From assembly GCA_950295325.1 (NCBI GenBank), contig OX485805.1, forward strand, positions 29,375,501-29,439,500: DNA of 64,000 nt, written 5' to 3'. The notes under the pieces were generated by a model. That model was not told the origin of the DNA. It saw only the letters and a program-made list of their open reading frames with translations, and did no database searches. Position numbers and translations under genes: made by a program. Shown here in pieces: positions 35,501 to 48,578 of the stretch. Within the stretch, counting starts at the first letter, position 1. Each line of letters starts with the position of its first letter. The stretch is from Polytrichum commune. Its lineage: Eukaryota; Streptophyta; Polytrichopsida; Polytrichales; Polytrichaceae.

Positions 35501-36270
35501 AACATTATTTGTCATTCCTTGTGAATTTTTTGGGGGATTGTAGATTTACAGTATTACAATTACTGTCACTCACCAAGTGGTTTTCCATCCAAATTTCAAT
35601 CATCCATTACAATATTCCATCACAAGGTGCTGACAAGACAAGGTAGGGTTTTGGCCAAGGGATGAAGTCGTCCATCATCCATGACAGTATTTGCTCACTT
35701 ATCCATAAGAAGTGACATCAAATACCATACGACACTAAATATCATATTTAGCATAGTTATTCATATTTGAAGATATGGCCTAATCTCTTTTAAACATGTA
35801 TCTCTATGATATTTTCTTTTTGATTCTCATTAAACCACATACCAATCAAATATAGGAATATGATTAAGAAAACAAGCCACTTAAAACCCATCTATCTTAG
35901 CCTCTTAGTGGAATCTCAAGCACCTCTTCTACCCTTAGAAACATGGTCCACCTCCATTGAATTGTAATTAAGCTGTTGTGCATGGAGAATCCCCTTAGGG
36001 GGTCACTCCCTGTTATATTTTGCATACACGTGCGTTTGGGACCTATTTATTGGGGGGCTATTTACCTTGCAGAAAAGATTATAAGGTATGGTATTTTTCA
36101 AAATAAAGGTGTGATGGTATTTTACATGTGATCCTTTTTCAATATGTTAAAACCCCTATATTATATGTAAGTTTTTTAGAAATTTTATCTACAATGAATA
36201 TATTAGACCTTATTTTTTATCGCACGTTATTCTACGATTTTTCGCCACTGAACCCCCCGAGAGAATCCCT
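32540..36270. mobile_element. 3.7 kb element with long inverted terminal repeats
   Basis: The left arm (about 32560-32730 plus 33060-33205) matches the complement of the right arm (about 35995-36260): AAATCGTAGAA, ATATAATATAGGGG-type, AAAATACCATCACA and TAGGACCTAAGCGCA-type blocks occur in order. The left arm is split by about 330 bp of extra sequence. The interior (33.2-36.0 kb) has no transposase, a G16 run at about 33627, and a nested foldback at 34735-34955. It is interpreted as a non-autonomous or decayed DNA transposon; target duplication was not identified. Confidence 0.55.
34735..34955. mobile_element. Foldback MITE nested in the 3.7 kb element
   Basis: Strong inverted repeat: left arm GGTTTCCATGTAGGCTGC, TCACCA and CTAGTGGAAATGTAGAT; right arm ATCTACATTTCCACTAG, TGGTGGGCG and GGCCTACATGGAAAC. 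Outer arms ACATGTGTCATGG and CCATGACACATGG extend it to about 220 bp. There is no coding capacity. Confidence 0.75.
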
Positions 36271-39200
36271 AATTACCTTTTTATGAACCTTGTAGTTACC
36301 GACACGTTAATTTGGTCACGAGGTCACGTAGTGGATCCAAATGATGTGTTTTTGAGCTAGGAAGCTTCATTTAGATAGATTCATCCGTTCAATTTTATTG
36401 ATCAACCGCAAAGGCCGGTTGCTCGAAGGTAGAATTTCGATCAACTAACAAGGTGCAATCTAGTGATGCCTAGCCACAAGAATTGATTGAAAGTCCCCTC
36501 ATGTTGCCCTCACTCATACTAACCAAAGAGCATGTTCACACGTTATCAATATGGGCACCTCTAAACCCATACTGCCAATTTAAAGGGGAATTTTAATACC
36601 CACAGAGCTCCCATGTGTTTTCATTAATCAATAATACAGAGGTGCTCTCTCTCTCTTCTAAAGTCTTTTGTCCCTTCGAATGTACAACTTTTAAAGGGGT
36701 AGGCATATTCAATACCTCTGTATGGGAGTCAACTATCGATATCTCACAAGTGTTGATCAAATAGAAAGGATTGGTTTCAGTTGTTTCTTATGTGAAGCTT
36801 GTGTATTGTAAGATATTAGTTATGATCATGGCATCAACAAACAAGCAATTTGTAGTGCTCATGAAGAGTGAACATGTTAGACATATAGTGGGACTCCTCC
36901 CATCTAAAGTATGTCACCCTATTTAGAACCCTCATGTGTTGGTGGTTAATGTACAACATGTGAAAATGCTCTAATAACAAGCAGAAAAGAGGGGGGGGGA
37001 GATTCAGTCTAGCCCACTCACACTAGAATGGACACATCACCACATGGCATCTGCAACCACCATCATCCAAACACATTTGTAATGGCCAAAAGCATTTCTA
37101 TTCCTATGCCCAACATTGCACAACATGGCATTCTAGCCAATCAATGTAAGTTGTAAGTTGTGACTCAACCAATTCATTTAAAAGGCCTCCCGACAAGATA
37201 ATTGGAATGAATTTTGTGTCACGAGAGGCAACTCGATGAATCACTTCCGACCACTACTGCACTCCTACCAAAAATTTATGAAGGTTGCGAGCTAGATGTA
37301 CAACTATGGTAAAACTAATTGTGACCCTCACCCGAAATCAACCCCTATATATATATATATATATATTCTTGTCTAAAATGAGTATAGTTTGAACATGGAG
37401 GCTTATGGTTGATTTTATACAAACTTACAATCACCACTTTCAAAATACATGGTTCATTCATAAGGTGTCTAGAATCTACATGCTAAGAGAGTGTGTGCCC
37501 ACCAATCCCTCCAAGCTTTCTTCCTATCAACTTTCAAGAGTTTTTAAGGATATGACGGCATATCTCTCCCTCCATATGTGACCAAAAATTTCTCATTGCC
37601 CCACCGATTGTGGTATGGAGGGCCTCTCTTTGTTGGAGGGTTTGACCATTGAAATGCTCTCATATGTGTCCAACTAAAGCCTCGAAAAAGAAACCCTCTA
37701 TAATCAATAGACATTGAATTTCTCTAGTTAAACGTCTTGAGACAAACACACCGACTTACCTTATAAAGCTCAAATAACCAAAGGTACCAAACCCACTCAC
37801 TCGGGTTGGTGGGCACTCACCACTCTTTAAAATGACTTACCAACAAGGCCAACAAAATTCAAGCTAACCTAATAATAACATTTTTTCCTCAAATGCTTGA
37901 AAGGAAAAAAGAATGTACTACGGGTATAAATACTCTTAGTAGGTGTAGCTTAGATCGGCATGTTCAGTTACTTTGGTGTTGTAGAAGACTTGTATGAAAG
38001 ACGTCAACGGAGTTGGGATGAACTTCATCCATGTACTTGTTTAATATATTACGAGCCGTGATATTTTTGGAGTTTTCATGTGAGTGGGTACACGGAGAGG
38101 GACTTGTTGGAGGGTGTGATGTTTATGGCAGATTCAGAGAGGGACGAGATGTGACCACCTACTCTAACTCTAAGTCGTTTTGGGTACAAAACCCCGGCCC
38201 TTGCCTTGCTAGTGAGTGTGTACTAATTCTTGTCTGCTAAAAACTTGAGTGCAAATAAGTGTTTGTCGATCGGATGGAAATGTGCACTTAATTTTCTTAA
38301 GTAAGCCTCCGGAGTATCATTAGGCGGAAATCGATTAGTCGTCTTAATCGTGACTAGAATCATGATGTTCGTCATACGTGTGTTCTAAACACTTGTGTAT
38401 TTGGTGTCCATTCTTAGACTTGAATATAGGTGTTTAGGATTATTGGGTACTGTTGGATCTAGGCACGTATGTCTTATGTGACGCTAGTGTGGACACTTCC
38501 AACTTCCACAGATGTTTTGGTGGTTGAATTGAACATGGAATTGTTTCAGCCGGTGATTATTTGTGGATCATGAAGACTGTCATTTCAAGTTTCAAAGTTG
38601 GAGTTGAGGTGCAGAAGAAATAAGAGGTCTAATTAGAGCCCCTTGTCCAGTGGGCATCGGGTCATTGGCATAACGAACGGACACTTTATTCACGCCGGCC
38701 CCTTGCTTCAAAGGGGTTGGAGTTTCTATCTAATTAGAGCTCTTCTCACTCTTCAAGTGATCATATATGCCCTCCTAGTTGTGACTTTAAACCATCGAGC
38801 CTTGAATGATGTCTACAGTTAGAGCGCAAAGCCCATTCTCATTGTAACACATATCTTTTGAGTATTTGTTCTTAACTACAAGCCTTGCCATATATCACTC
38901 AAATATGAGCATCCAAATAAGAAGAGTGACCAAATGAGGTCCACTTAACTCACGTGTATCTAACAAGGGACTTCAAATATCACAATACTAAGCCTCATGC
39001 TCCACCACCTTTTCTATATAAAAGAGATGCCATGTTCTATGACTCAGAACCTTGCCCATGGCACTAACACTGAAGCCATCATTATCTGCAAATCACAACA
39101 TATTTATTCCTAACCCTTGACCCGATTACTCTCTTGCCTAGGATAAGTGGCAGATGGAACGCAACAATGTTACGAAAGGAGGTTAGAACGACCAATAAAA

Positions 39201-41600
39201 TCACCTTGAATTTTGCATGACTTACATTGACTAGAAACACAATTTGGATTTGCTAATTAATTATCTTGCGCTAATTGTGTGATTCATAATCGTAGGAGAG
39301 AGAGGTGTAGAGAGAAAAGTACATATATAACATGCATCTACCTTTACCTTATTTTTTGCACACACGGGCTTTCAACACACACAAAGAGTACAACCGGAAC
39401 TCATTTCTAGTTTTCGAGAGCCTTGATGAGTTGACTACCGACAAAGTTCTTGCCCCTACACCTACCTAGGGCCTTCCCTTAAAGGACTCGGCCTCACGGC
39501 ATGGGATGCCACCGAATTGAAATGACTTGACTTAGATGTATCGAAGTCGGACAACGTCCATCACACCAAGACTCGAGTATGTATGTCCCTCTAGGGAAAG
39601 AGGAGACTAAGTATCTATTTGTTGGCTTGGTGTATGGCATTGTTCATGGTGATGTGCCCAACTTAGAAATACTACAAACAAATAAACGCTAAACTACAAT
39701 AAACATCTCGTTTAGTGTGGGCATTTAAATTTCGGTGTGTCGTGTAATTGGAGTGGAATCCTTGATTCATCATTTAGCTTGCAAGTGTTATGCGACACCC
39801 TATCTAGAACCACCCAGTGATTGCAAGATAATGAATATGGATCAACAATGAATAATGTGAATCTTAATAGACGATTTGTTTAGTGTATCTCATGGCAAAA
39901 ACAAAAAGTGTATCTCATAAATTAACCAACTATTGGGTGAGCGCTCCTTTTGATCATATATTCTAGATATAGTTTTCACAAGTGCTTTTTTTTGGGGGGG
40001 GTATATGACTATGATCCGGGCTTGGACCATGTCTCCCGAAATTTATAAATCAGTACATATAGCGTAAGACGATTTCACATTTCGAGGTCGGAATCCTGAG
40101 TGAGTCCTTAGCTAATTAAGTCATTGAAAACGTGGCTCTTTAAATGGCTGCGCGCATCCCGTAGCAATTCGCCATGTATATACTTCTTCGTAAGTTACGT
40201 TGATGAATCATCATAGATGATTCAGCGACGTTCTGAGTTTCGCGGAAAAAAATAATCTTCATCAGGTTGGATGCACAATTTTTAACCGAATCTAAAGTTG
40301 GCAATAGATTGAACATTTTTCCTTAAAATCAGAGTTAGGCCACAAGAGGAAGCGACCATGGCTAATGTGTTGGTTTCTCAAATTTTGGTTCTTAAGGAAA
40401 GAAATCTCCTTATTACGTTTAATGCAATTTGGTCTCGTGGAGCCAAAAAAATTATGTTATAAAAGACAAACAAAAAAACATTGGTATCCATACCATGTAG
40501 TAGATGTGGCTAAAGGTGAAACTAGAAAGGTGGGAAAAGGTCCTAATCATAGTAGCAAACACTTGATACTACTCGTAGACCAAGAATCCTCAACTCATCC
40601 TCAACAAGGCAATGAAATACAATATGCAAGCCTATGATGGACACTTCAAACTCCAGACACTTTTGGCCGTTGGATGAGATCGCAAATTGTCTCATCCAAT
40701 TAGAAATTGTAAATCATTCAAAGGGTTGTGTCAACAATCAAAATCGAAGCTAAGATGTAAGAGATATAAGAGGTCAAAGTGTAGACTGAGTCTTCCTCGT
40801 TAAGCAATAACATAGGCCCTCCGAACTATGTTAACTATTGAACTTCAAAAGAATGTCCTTATTTTGAGCACATAGTCCAATCTCATCGTGACAATTGTCT
40901 TTCTAATGTCCGTTCTTATCTACAAGCTGTACCTTTATGCCACTCAAATGTAGGCATTTGCATGACTTAGGGTTCAATAGTTTACTATGTAGTGTTGGCA
41001 CTGGACAACAAAGCATGCTTTGCGCCTTCAACTGTGTTGTGAGGGAGCTGTTGGCTCCTGCCACTATGGCAAGTGCCCTTTGGTTCCATGTTACTGATCC
41101 CAGTTTCTGAGTTCTTGTGCTTATGGCTCTCTCATGTCAGTTTGACATTGTGCACCGTATGTGGGTCTTGTCTTGGGTCTTCTTCTCCTTGCTTCTCTTC
41201 TAAGCCCAGCTTGGGGTCATTGAGTTGCCTTGTGAGGTATGATTTAACCTTATCAATTCAAAACACCAATTAATTCATCGCTCTATACAAATATATACAC
41301 AAAATGCTGCTGTTCAATTGAGGTCCACGTACCTTAAGGCATCACCATATCCTTATCTCCTGCTGTGTACCCTGAGATTACAGATGTGCTCAATTTCTAA
41401 GTCACCCAGTTTAGCCCAGGTCAACTCCAAATGACACGAAAACATGAGTTCAGAACTCAAAAACCTGCACTGTTAACGAGATACTGATATTACCTGCCTA
41501 CAGATTTGAGTGATCTGGAAAGTACTGCTAGTGGTATTCTGTCATTTTAGAAAGTGAATCGTCAGTGTACCTCCCTGTATATCTAAATTTAAATTAAGAT
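36271..41600. other. Gene-free repeat region
   Basis: No gene can be supported over this stretch. It includes a TA microsatellite (about 37347-37366), a further family A-like copy at about 38390-38920 (TGTCCATTCTTAGACTTGAA and ACTACAAGCCTTGCCATAT) and another at about 40640-40960. A T8G8 junction lies at about 39985. Short open frames lack any recognisable family. Part of 41040-41260 is less AT-rich but I could not assign it. Confidence 0.5.
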
Positions 41601-42289
41601 TTCAAAAGAAGGTATACAAACACGTGGCAGCAAGAGATGTTTCAACATTGTTTAGCATCTTGTACAAATATTCTTCGAGAAAATGTCAGCAGCATGAGGC
41701 AGACATTTTCCGGGTTCAGAAGACTATCTTTCATTGCTTCCCAGTATGTTTTGAAGTGTTTTGTGGTGTCAAGGCCGAGGCTCAAATCAATTGCAGGAAC
41801 AAACGGTGCACCTCCCTTCTCAAATGATGACCTGACAAATTTCTCGCAAGTCTCACCACCCACCCCAAATGACTAATATGACCTGAAAATCAAGAGGGGA
41901 GTACACCTTTAAAGTCTTTTCTGATGGTCGTATTCTGAGGAACAGGTCACAGTGAAGTCTCTTCTTGAGGCAAAGACAATGTGTCGGCCTCCTCAACACC
42001 TTAATCTAACACCACCAATATATGCTGACCTGGATAAGAACAGTGCGCAGGCTACAAAGCCAAAGCACTCCCAAATCTCTTAAAACCAGATAACACTGAA
42101 CTATATCGGAAGTAATTTTTGTAGTTGTAGTTGCATCTTGACCTCACAGGTTATTACGAACTGTCTCATTTTTTACACAAAATCGTTTAAAGAGGGGGGG
42201 CAGAACTTTCTGTCATTATGCTGACAAATATGATACTTAGAAGGGTCAATGAGGGCAAAGGTTTTAAATGTGACAATAATAGGATGTCT
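41601..42289 (-). other. ECR1 3' flank / probable 3' UTR
   Basis: Sequence downstream of the ECR1 stop. A short open frame at 41642-41863 on the minus strand has no recognisable family and is best read as chance within the 3' UTR or flank. No array or element is visible. Confidence 0.4.
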
Positions 42290-45200
42290 TCAGCCCCCTC
42301 CAGCTGTGTCCATATCTGCAGAGTCAGCACCCTCTTTGAATGTAACACGTAATCGCAAAACTCCAGTCAATCTTCTGTCATTGATATTCAGCACCCCTGA
42401 GGACTTGCCGTCCATAAGACCCAATAGAGGTTCAGACAGGTTGGCACGCGTCATCTCCTCCAAGATGGGGGGCGCCTGCATGTAAAGATTTTTGCCGTGA
42501 AACGACACACTGGGTTTCGACAACTTCAGTTTGAATCTTGAGTCCTTTAATAATTGATCTATGAACTGCACAGTGCGTGAAAGTTCCAAACCCAAAGTGA
42601 GACAGGAACAAAGTTATCATGCCCCATTCTATGAACAGGAAGATCCAACCACTACAAATAAACGGGTTCAGTTTAGGAAATACCGGTTCAAGCTCAAGAC
42701 TTTAGACAAATTTGCTGATTACTTTAGAGGAATTTATGGAATATACCTTGAATCAATAAATGAAAACGGAAAGATATCAACATGTATCCGCCTGGACTTG
42801 GAAACAATTGGATATCGACCAATTGTGCCCAAAAATCTCCCCAAACACCCATTGGTGCTCAATATTCATTGTTACAACCTTACATACATAGAAAATGGAG
42901 AAAGGTACTTGCAAGCAGGTTATCTTCAATGGTGAGAAACAATGCTTAAATCATACTGGAACAGTCAACGTACCTTTTGCAAGGTTATGTTGGTATCCAC
43001 TTCAATAGGAACTCCCGCACTGCACATAATGCAATTTGGGTCTTTATCATGGGGCACAGTACGCATGTAAATTCCCTCTGTACCTGTGTATCTGCAGCAA
43101 GGAAACAAAAGATATGAAAAACCTAGAATTCAGAAATAGCCAGAAATAGCCAGAGACTAATCGTCTTGATATTGACACAACTCAGAATATGACCTTTTAA
43201 CTTCTTTATTGCATCCAGCTGCCTTCAACAAAAGTGGGCCTGCTTTCAGGTAATTTTGACCTGTAGACTCTTAACTTCTGCCTTTGTATTTACACTACCA
43301 CAAATCAAAGACTAAAATCCTGATCTGACTCCAGAAAAGTCAATCGGATCATTTGAAAACAGACAATTCAACTCAGACCATAGAGTAAAGAAGGGGTCTA
43401 CAAAATCATACTGCATATATACGTCCATGCCCATACTGCACATTGTGGCGATCTTCAGGGTTTCCAAAGCACATGTAGCTGCCACAATGGCATTTGTTGA
43501 AGCAATAGCTGGGACTATATTTTTCACTACACCCTGGTACAAAAATGGTAAAACACTTGAGAAATCCAATATAAGATTCGCACAATATCAACAGTAAGAT
43601 AGGTTGCAATAAGCAATGGATCAGACCTGGGTTAACGAATATGTGATTCCACTGATATTGAATTGCTCTCCCCTCTTCAAAGCCTGTGACAAGATCCAAT
43701 AAAAGAATCTCATAAGTGTTATTCTGCTGCCCAGATATGTGCAGACATTTCATTGTTTCATCAACATCATCTGCTTCGTGAAGACGCCCTGAAGGTGATC
43801 AATGCTTTAGAACTTCTCATTTATCCAATTCCTAATATCATAACATCTTACCCACATATTTGTGGTGCTTGGATACAAGTTGAAGTACCTGATCATAAAT
43901 CCACTTCATATGCTCTGGATTGTCCGCATCAAATGATTCACCTGATCGATCCTGCACAATACAAGCTCAGAAATTGAGAAAGCCATTCAGTTTAGCAAGC
44001 TTAATCCTACTATGCAACAGTAATGGATACATGGACAGACACATTCAAGTTTGATATGTCCAATGATCATTCTGCAAATCCTGAAGGTTGTTCAGAACCA
44101 CACAGTCATAGACTTTCATGGAAGTTCCAAAAAGAAAGGTAGATTTGTATATAAAAGTTTCACTTTTGATTTTGAGTGTCATACCTGGCCCCACTGTATA
44201 AGGTGGGCATATTCAATGCAATGAGCTGGTGATCGGGGAGTCTCAGCTAGAGTGCATAATGGGAATGTGATCTGAGGTGGAAATAACCAGAGGGAACAAT
44301 GAAAACAAGGAGTCAATCCAGGAAATATAACTCGGGCATGGCCTTTGAATCCTTCTGTGCCACCATCCACGAGTGGCTTGATCGTAGAAACATCTGGTGA
44401 ACCATCCTCCTGGTATTCTTCTCAACCACAGAAAGGAAAAGCAAAAACAGTCTTTCAATTAGCAAGTCTAGAAAGAATTTCCAGTAGAATCATCAAAAAC
44501 ACCATATAGTGGACATGGTACCGCAACAATTCAGGTGGAAAGAATACTTTGCATCTCTAACCTGAAACAACCCAGAGGAGCATGCTGATATTTCCAACAA
44601 TTTCAGCTGAGAAAGGTGAAAAGGGTGGCAAAGTCTAAATAAACTTAAATTGAACTTGCAACACCTGAACTTAGAAATGCAAGCCATATGGTTGTAAAAT
44701 CAAACCTAAAAAGCCGCACACCACAGAGTTGATGTAGCTCCGAGCTTCAAGTGAATCAAGGCCTAAGACAATTATTTGGAAATCCTGATAGAACGTAATA
44801 TCTTTCTCCTCAATCCTGCAGAAGTGGGGAACAACAGTAACACCCTTCACTCGTTGCATTATCCTTTGTGCAGCAACCTCAGCTTTTGGTTTTCCGACAT
44901 CTTGCATCCTGCAAAAACGAACTATTGAATTATTAGGTCTTGACCTGCATTCCTCCTGAGAAGAACAAGTAAAGAACAAAAAGCATGTGAAACTGAGCTT
45001 GCTGAACAACCATCACAAATACTTGCCACTACAACTTCTCTGACACCTTTACAACCAATTGGTCATGCCTAAACCCTAAACCCTTTGATCCACATGGAGT
45101 CGTGCATTATTCAAACCTATACTTCCATTTTGACAACTGGTCATTCCAACCAACCACTACATTAAAGTGGGACGGACAGAATGTGCTCACCTAAAGAGGA

Positions 45201-47762
45201 ATTGCCGATTGAGATTGGACACATCGATGGTGTCCATATCAATGACATCTATATGCCCAAAACCTGATAGTGCCAAGTCTTTAAGAAGTTCACATCCCAG
45301 GCCCCCCGCTCCAATGACCAGAACTCGAAATTCATTCTGTAGCGACTCAAGCAGCTGCAAAAAACCAAGCCCAACTTCTGCTTCAGTACACTTATTGAAA
45401 AAGAGTGTTAAAATTCATATCATGGAAGTCAATGAAGTAACTTCTATGTCATATTGAACATTGGCCCCAACGCTTCTCTCAACAGAAACCGTACTAGCTA
45501 CTCCTATGTGGAGAAATCATGTCTATCCAAGTATAAATGATGAATGTCTCATGCTGTAGCAATTATAAGTCATTCTAAATCAATGACCTTCAATCTCGAG
45601 ATTGGCAAACTTGAAACTAAGCTCAAAGGAGCTTGAAATTATTTATAATTCATGCACAAGGATCACATAGATAACCCAAATTGATCGGTACAGTAGGAGG
45701 GCATCTGCAATATATTGCATTAGTGCATAGAGGATAGCACAGAATAGTACAATCCGACAAACCCTAAAAAGATCTTACACAAAATAATCAGCTGATGCAA
45801 TTGCTGTAAAGAGTATCATCTCTCAAGATCAAGAATCTTGACTAAAGCTGAATGGCAATCACAAATATGGTGTCAAATGACTAATAGAGTACTTCTACAA
45901 TAAGGTACTTACACCACTGAACCATAAAGAATCACGAGTCAGATAGCTCCTTTTGCAAGCAATCTATACTGGGAAAGAAACTAAATTGTGTCAAAGGAGC
46001 AGTTCAGCAACTCTTGAGTAGGAATTCCTCAATACACCACAATTGATCCATCGAGCTATCGAATTAGACGCCACAATTCAGCACTCTCCTATTTGAGTTT
46101 AGCCCTAAATTTAGAAGAATATTGATAGCTCTGATGTCCTATGATCAGGACACATGTGCATCATGGAAGCCCTAACTACTCTCAAGTCTTGATTGAGAGT
46201 TCCCGAACCCATGACCTCACAATTCACAAGAAAAACTGATATCATCTGATCTCAAAACCAAAATTGCTCATAGGTAGCATGCAGAAATTGGCCATCAAGT
46301 GGATTCCTACAATAAACAAGAACCCTAAACCCTAAAATGGCTATGTCAGGAACCAGGCAGATTCACCAATCCCCAAGACATGAATCCCGGAGGAACCCCG
46401 AAACAACCTGATCTCTTAATCATAACTCCTCATCAGAAGTGTGCAGAAAAGGAGTCAAAAGTTGAAATTGGGTGTGAACCAGAACCCTGAACCTATCAAC
46501 ATAGACACCACAATTCACCACTGTCCTCCTAAATTTATGGCTAAATTAAAAAGAATTGGCAGCCCAAATGTCCAATTCATCAGGACACCTGTACACCAGA
46601 AAATGCCCAGGAAACCCTAACCTCACCCTAAATATTCTCAATTCTCAAATGAAACCCACAACTCCACAACCACACACAATCCACATGAAAAATCGACATC
46701 ACCTGCTCTCAAAACCATAATTCCTCACAGGCAGTATACAGAAATTAGCCATCCGTTAGATTCCTGCACAGAACAAGAACCCTAAACCCTGAAATGGCTA
46801 TGTCAAGGCCAGGCAGAATCTCCAACCCCCAAGACATCATTCAAGAGGAACACCAACACGAACTGATCTCTTGACCACAACTGCTCGTAAGAAACCAAGG
46901 TGCAGAAACCAAGGTCAGAAGCTGAAATTGCACAAGAACCATAACCCTGATATACCCATGTCAGGGCCAGCCACAATTTCCCAACTCCCAAGACATCAAT
47001 CCACAAGCAACCCCGACACGACCTAATCTCTAAACCACCAATACTCATAAGAAGAGTTCAAAAAAGGGAGTCAGAAGCAAAAATTGAACATGAGCCAGAC
47101 CCCTAAAATGGTTATGTCAGGGCCACGCAGAATTCCAACCCCCAAGACATCAATCCATGAGGAACCCCGACAGGACCTGGCCTCTTAACCACAACTGCTC
47201 ATCAGAAGTGTGCAGGAAAGGGGGTCAGAAGCTGGAATCCGATGAGAACCATTACCCTAAAATGGCTACGTCGGGACCAGGCGGAATATCCAGCCCCCAA
47301 GACATCGATCCACGAGGAACCGCGACGCGACCTGATCTCTAAAGCATAATTGCAAGTAAGAAGGAGGCCAGAAGCTGAAATTGAACAAGAACCATAATCC
47401 TGAAATGGCTTTGTCAGGGACAAACAGAAATTCCCAACTCCCAAGACATCAATCCACGAGGGACCCGGACACATCCTATTCTTTAAACCACCAAATACTC
47501 ATAAGAAGCGTGCAGAAAAGGGATCAGAAGCTGAAATTGAAAGAGAACCAGAACCCAAAACCCTAGAATGGATGGAACGGGATGGAATCGATACCTCAGG
47601 GCCCGGTTCGAAGCCAGGGCCGACGAGATTGCCCGGCCGTAACAGAAGGCGGTCCAGGTCCACCCAGCGGCCCGATGAGTCGGCCATAGCGAGCGCGGCG
47701 AGGCCCGCCAGAGCTTCCTGTTCGCCTTGCGCTGCTCTGTGTGCTGCGGCAGCAACGCCCAT
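42290..47762 (-). CDS. ECR1: ECR1/UBA3, catalytic subunit of NEDD8-activating E1
   Basis: ECR1 adenylates the ubiquitin-like RUB/NEDD8 and carries it as a thioester, working with AXR1 upstream of RCE1 and cullin neddylation (family knowledge). Exons: 47762-47595, 45354-45191, 44908-44706, 44417-44185, 43951-43889, 43683-43627, 43533-43412, 43091-42974, 42565-42290; phases close to 467 residues against 454 in Arabidopsis. Seen in order: [20 protein letters not shown], the nucleotide-binding [19 protein letters not shown] (from residue 67), [17 protein letters not shown], zinc-ligand Cys pair in PCFHC (216, 219), active-site Cys233 in [36 protein letters not shown], the second zinc pair in PNCIMC (357, 360), and the C-terminal ubiquitin-fold part with [11 protein letters not shown]. 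All catalytic and zinc residues are kept. The large first intron carries a tandem array. Confidence 0.97.
46070..47575 (-). repeat. Tandem array with higher-order structure in ECR1 intron 1
   Basis: About nine diverged units of roughly 155 bp end 20 bp from the first-exon donor. Recurring blocks: CCAAGACATCAATCCA, GACCTGATCTCTTAA, CTCATAAGAAG/CTCATCAGAAGTGTG, GTCAGAAGCTGAAATTG, CCTGAAATGGCTATGTCAGG and AACCCTAAACCCT. Anchors sit at about 46420, 46865, 47021, 47180, 47333 and 47470. The left half also shows a larger duplication of about 460 bp (46070-46390 against 46500-46830). It lies wholly in intron 1 (45355-47594). Confidence 0.88.
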
Positions 47763-48578
47763 GCTTTCTCTTCGCTCTCTCCCTCTTCCCCTCCCTTCTT
47801 CGTTCCCTTCGTGCTCTTCTCATCCCTCCAACATCTACCGTGTGCGTACATCCATTACTCCTAAATCTACGATCCACGCACATCTGCCTCCCCCGGTTTC
47901 CTTTGCTGCTGCTGTCGTCTCAACTCCGCCAGGCTCTCTTGGACATTTCCTGTCTACGTGTCTACATCGTATTGGCCCTGAGCCCTCGATTTGGTTTGTC
48001 CCCCGTTCAATTGCTCTTTGCCTCCCTCCCTCATCTTGGTTTCTCCCTCTTTTCGTCCCTCCATCTACGATTCCTATCTCATAATCTACCGTAGGCGTAC
48101 ATCTAGCTCCCAGTTCGCGTCCCTTTGCTGCTGCCGTTTCCCTTATCTGGTGGACCTGCTATAGTCTCTCCCTATCTTTTGTAGATTACTGTCAATTTCT
48201 TGGAACAAAGATTTGAATGAGACTTTCTCAAATGTTAAGTGGACATGTATGTATAAAAGTGATAGCTTATACTTCATTTTGCTACATCCTTGAACCTTTT
48301 TATTTCCTTAAATAGTGTGGAATATTTCATCTTGAGCACCCTTACTTTGGAGATTTTGTGGACCACAACAACTCTAAAATGAATACCAATTTCCTTTTTT
48401 TACCACAAACCAATGTGCACCCGACGTGTATTACATGAGGATTACATGGTGTTCAAAAATGGGTATGATTTTATGAACTCGATCAATGTCGATAAGCTTT
48501 TCGATACAACATTGTCATTTGTGTGCATCACACTAAGCTACTTGCCCCCCACTTATCATGGGGTATTTGGATCTCTAT
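47763..48578 (-). promoter_or_regulatory. ECR1 promoter/leader and spacer
   Basis: The first about 350 bp upstream of the ECR1 start codon are pyrimidine-rich on the plus strand (purine-rich on the gene strand) and GC-richer than beyond; this is probably leader and promoter. From about 48200 onward the DNA is AT-rich filler. No further gene is seen. Confidence 0.45.

Noticed and set aside
37340-37370. TA and other simple repeats (also 15572-15587 TA, 29991-30012 GT) as CRISPR or origins
   Set aside because: They are ordinary microsatellites of a eukaryotic genome; no spaced direct repeats of CRISPR type occur.
46803-47566. Several open frames repeating [12 protein letters not shown]-like words in both strands
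   Set aside because: They arise from the tandem units in ECR1 intron 1, lie between proven ECR1 exons, and are not genes.
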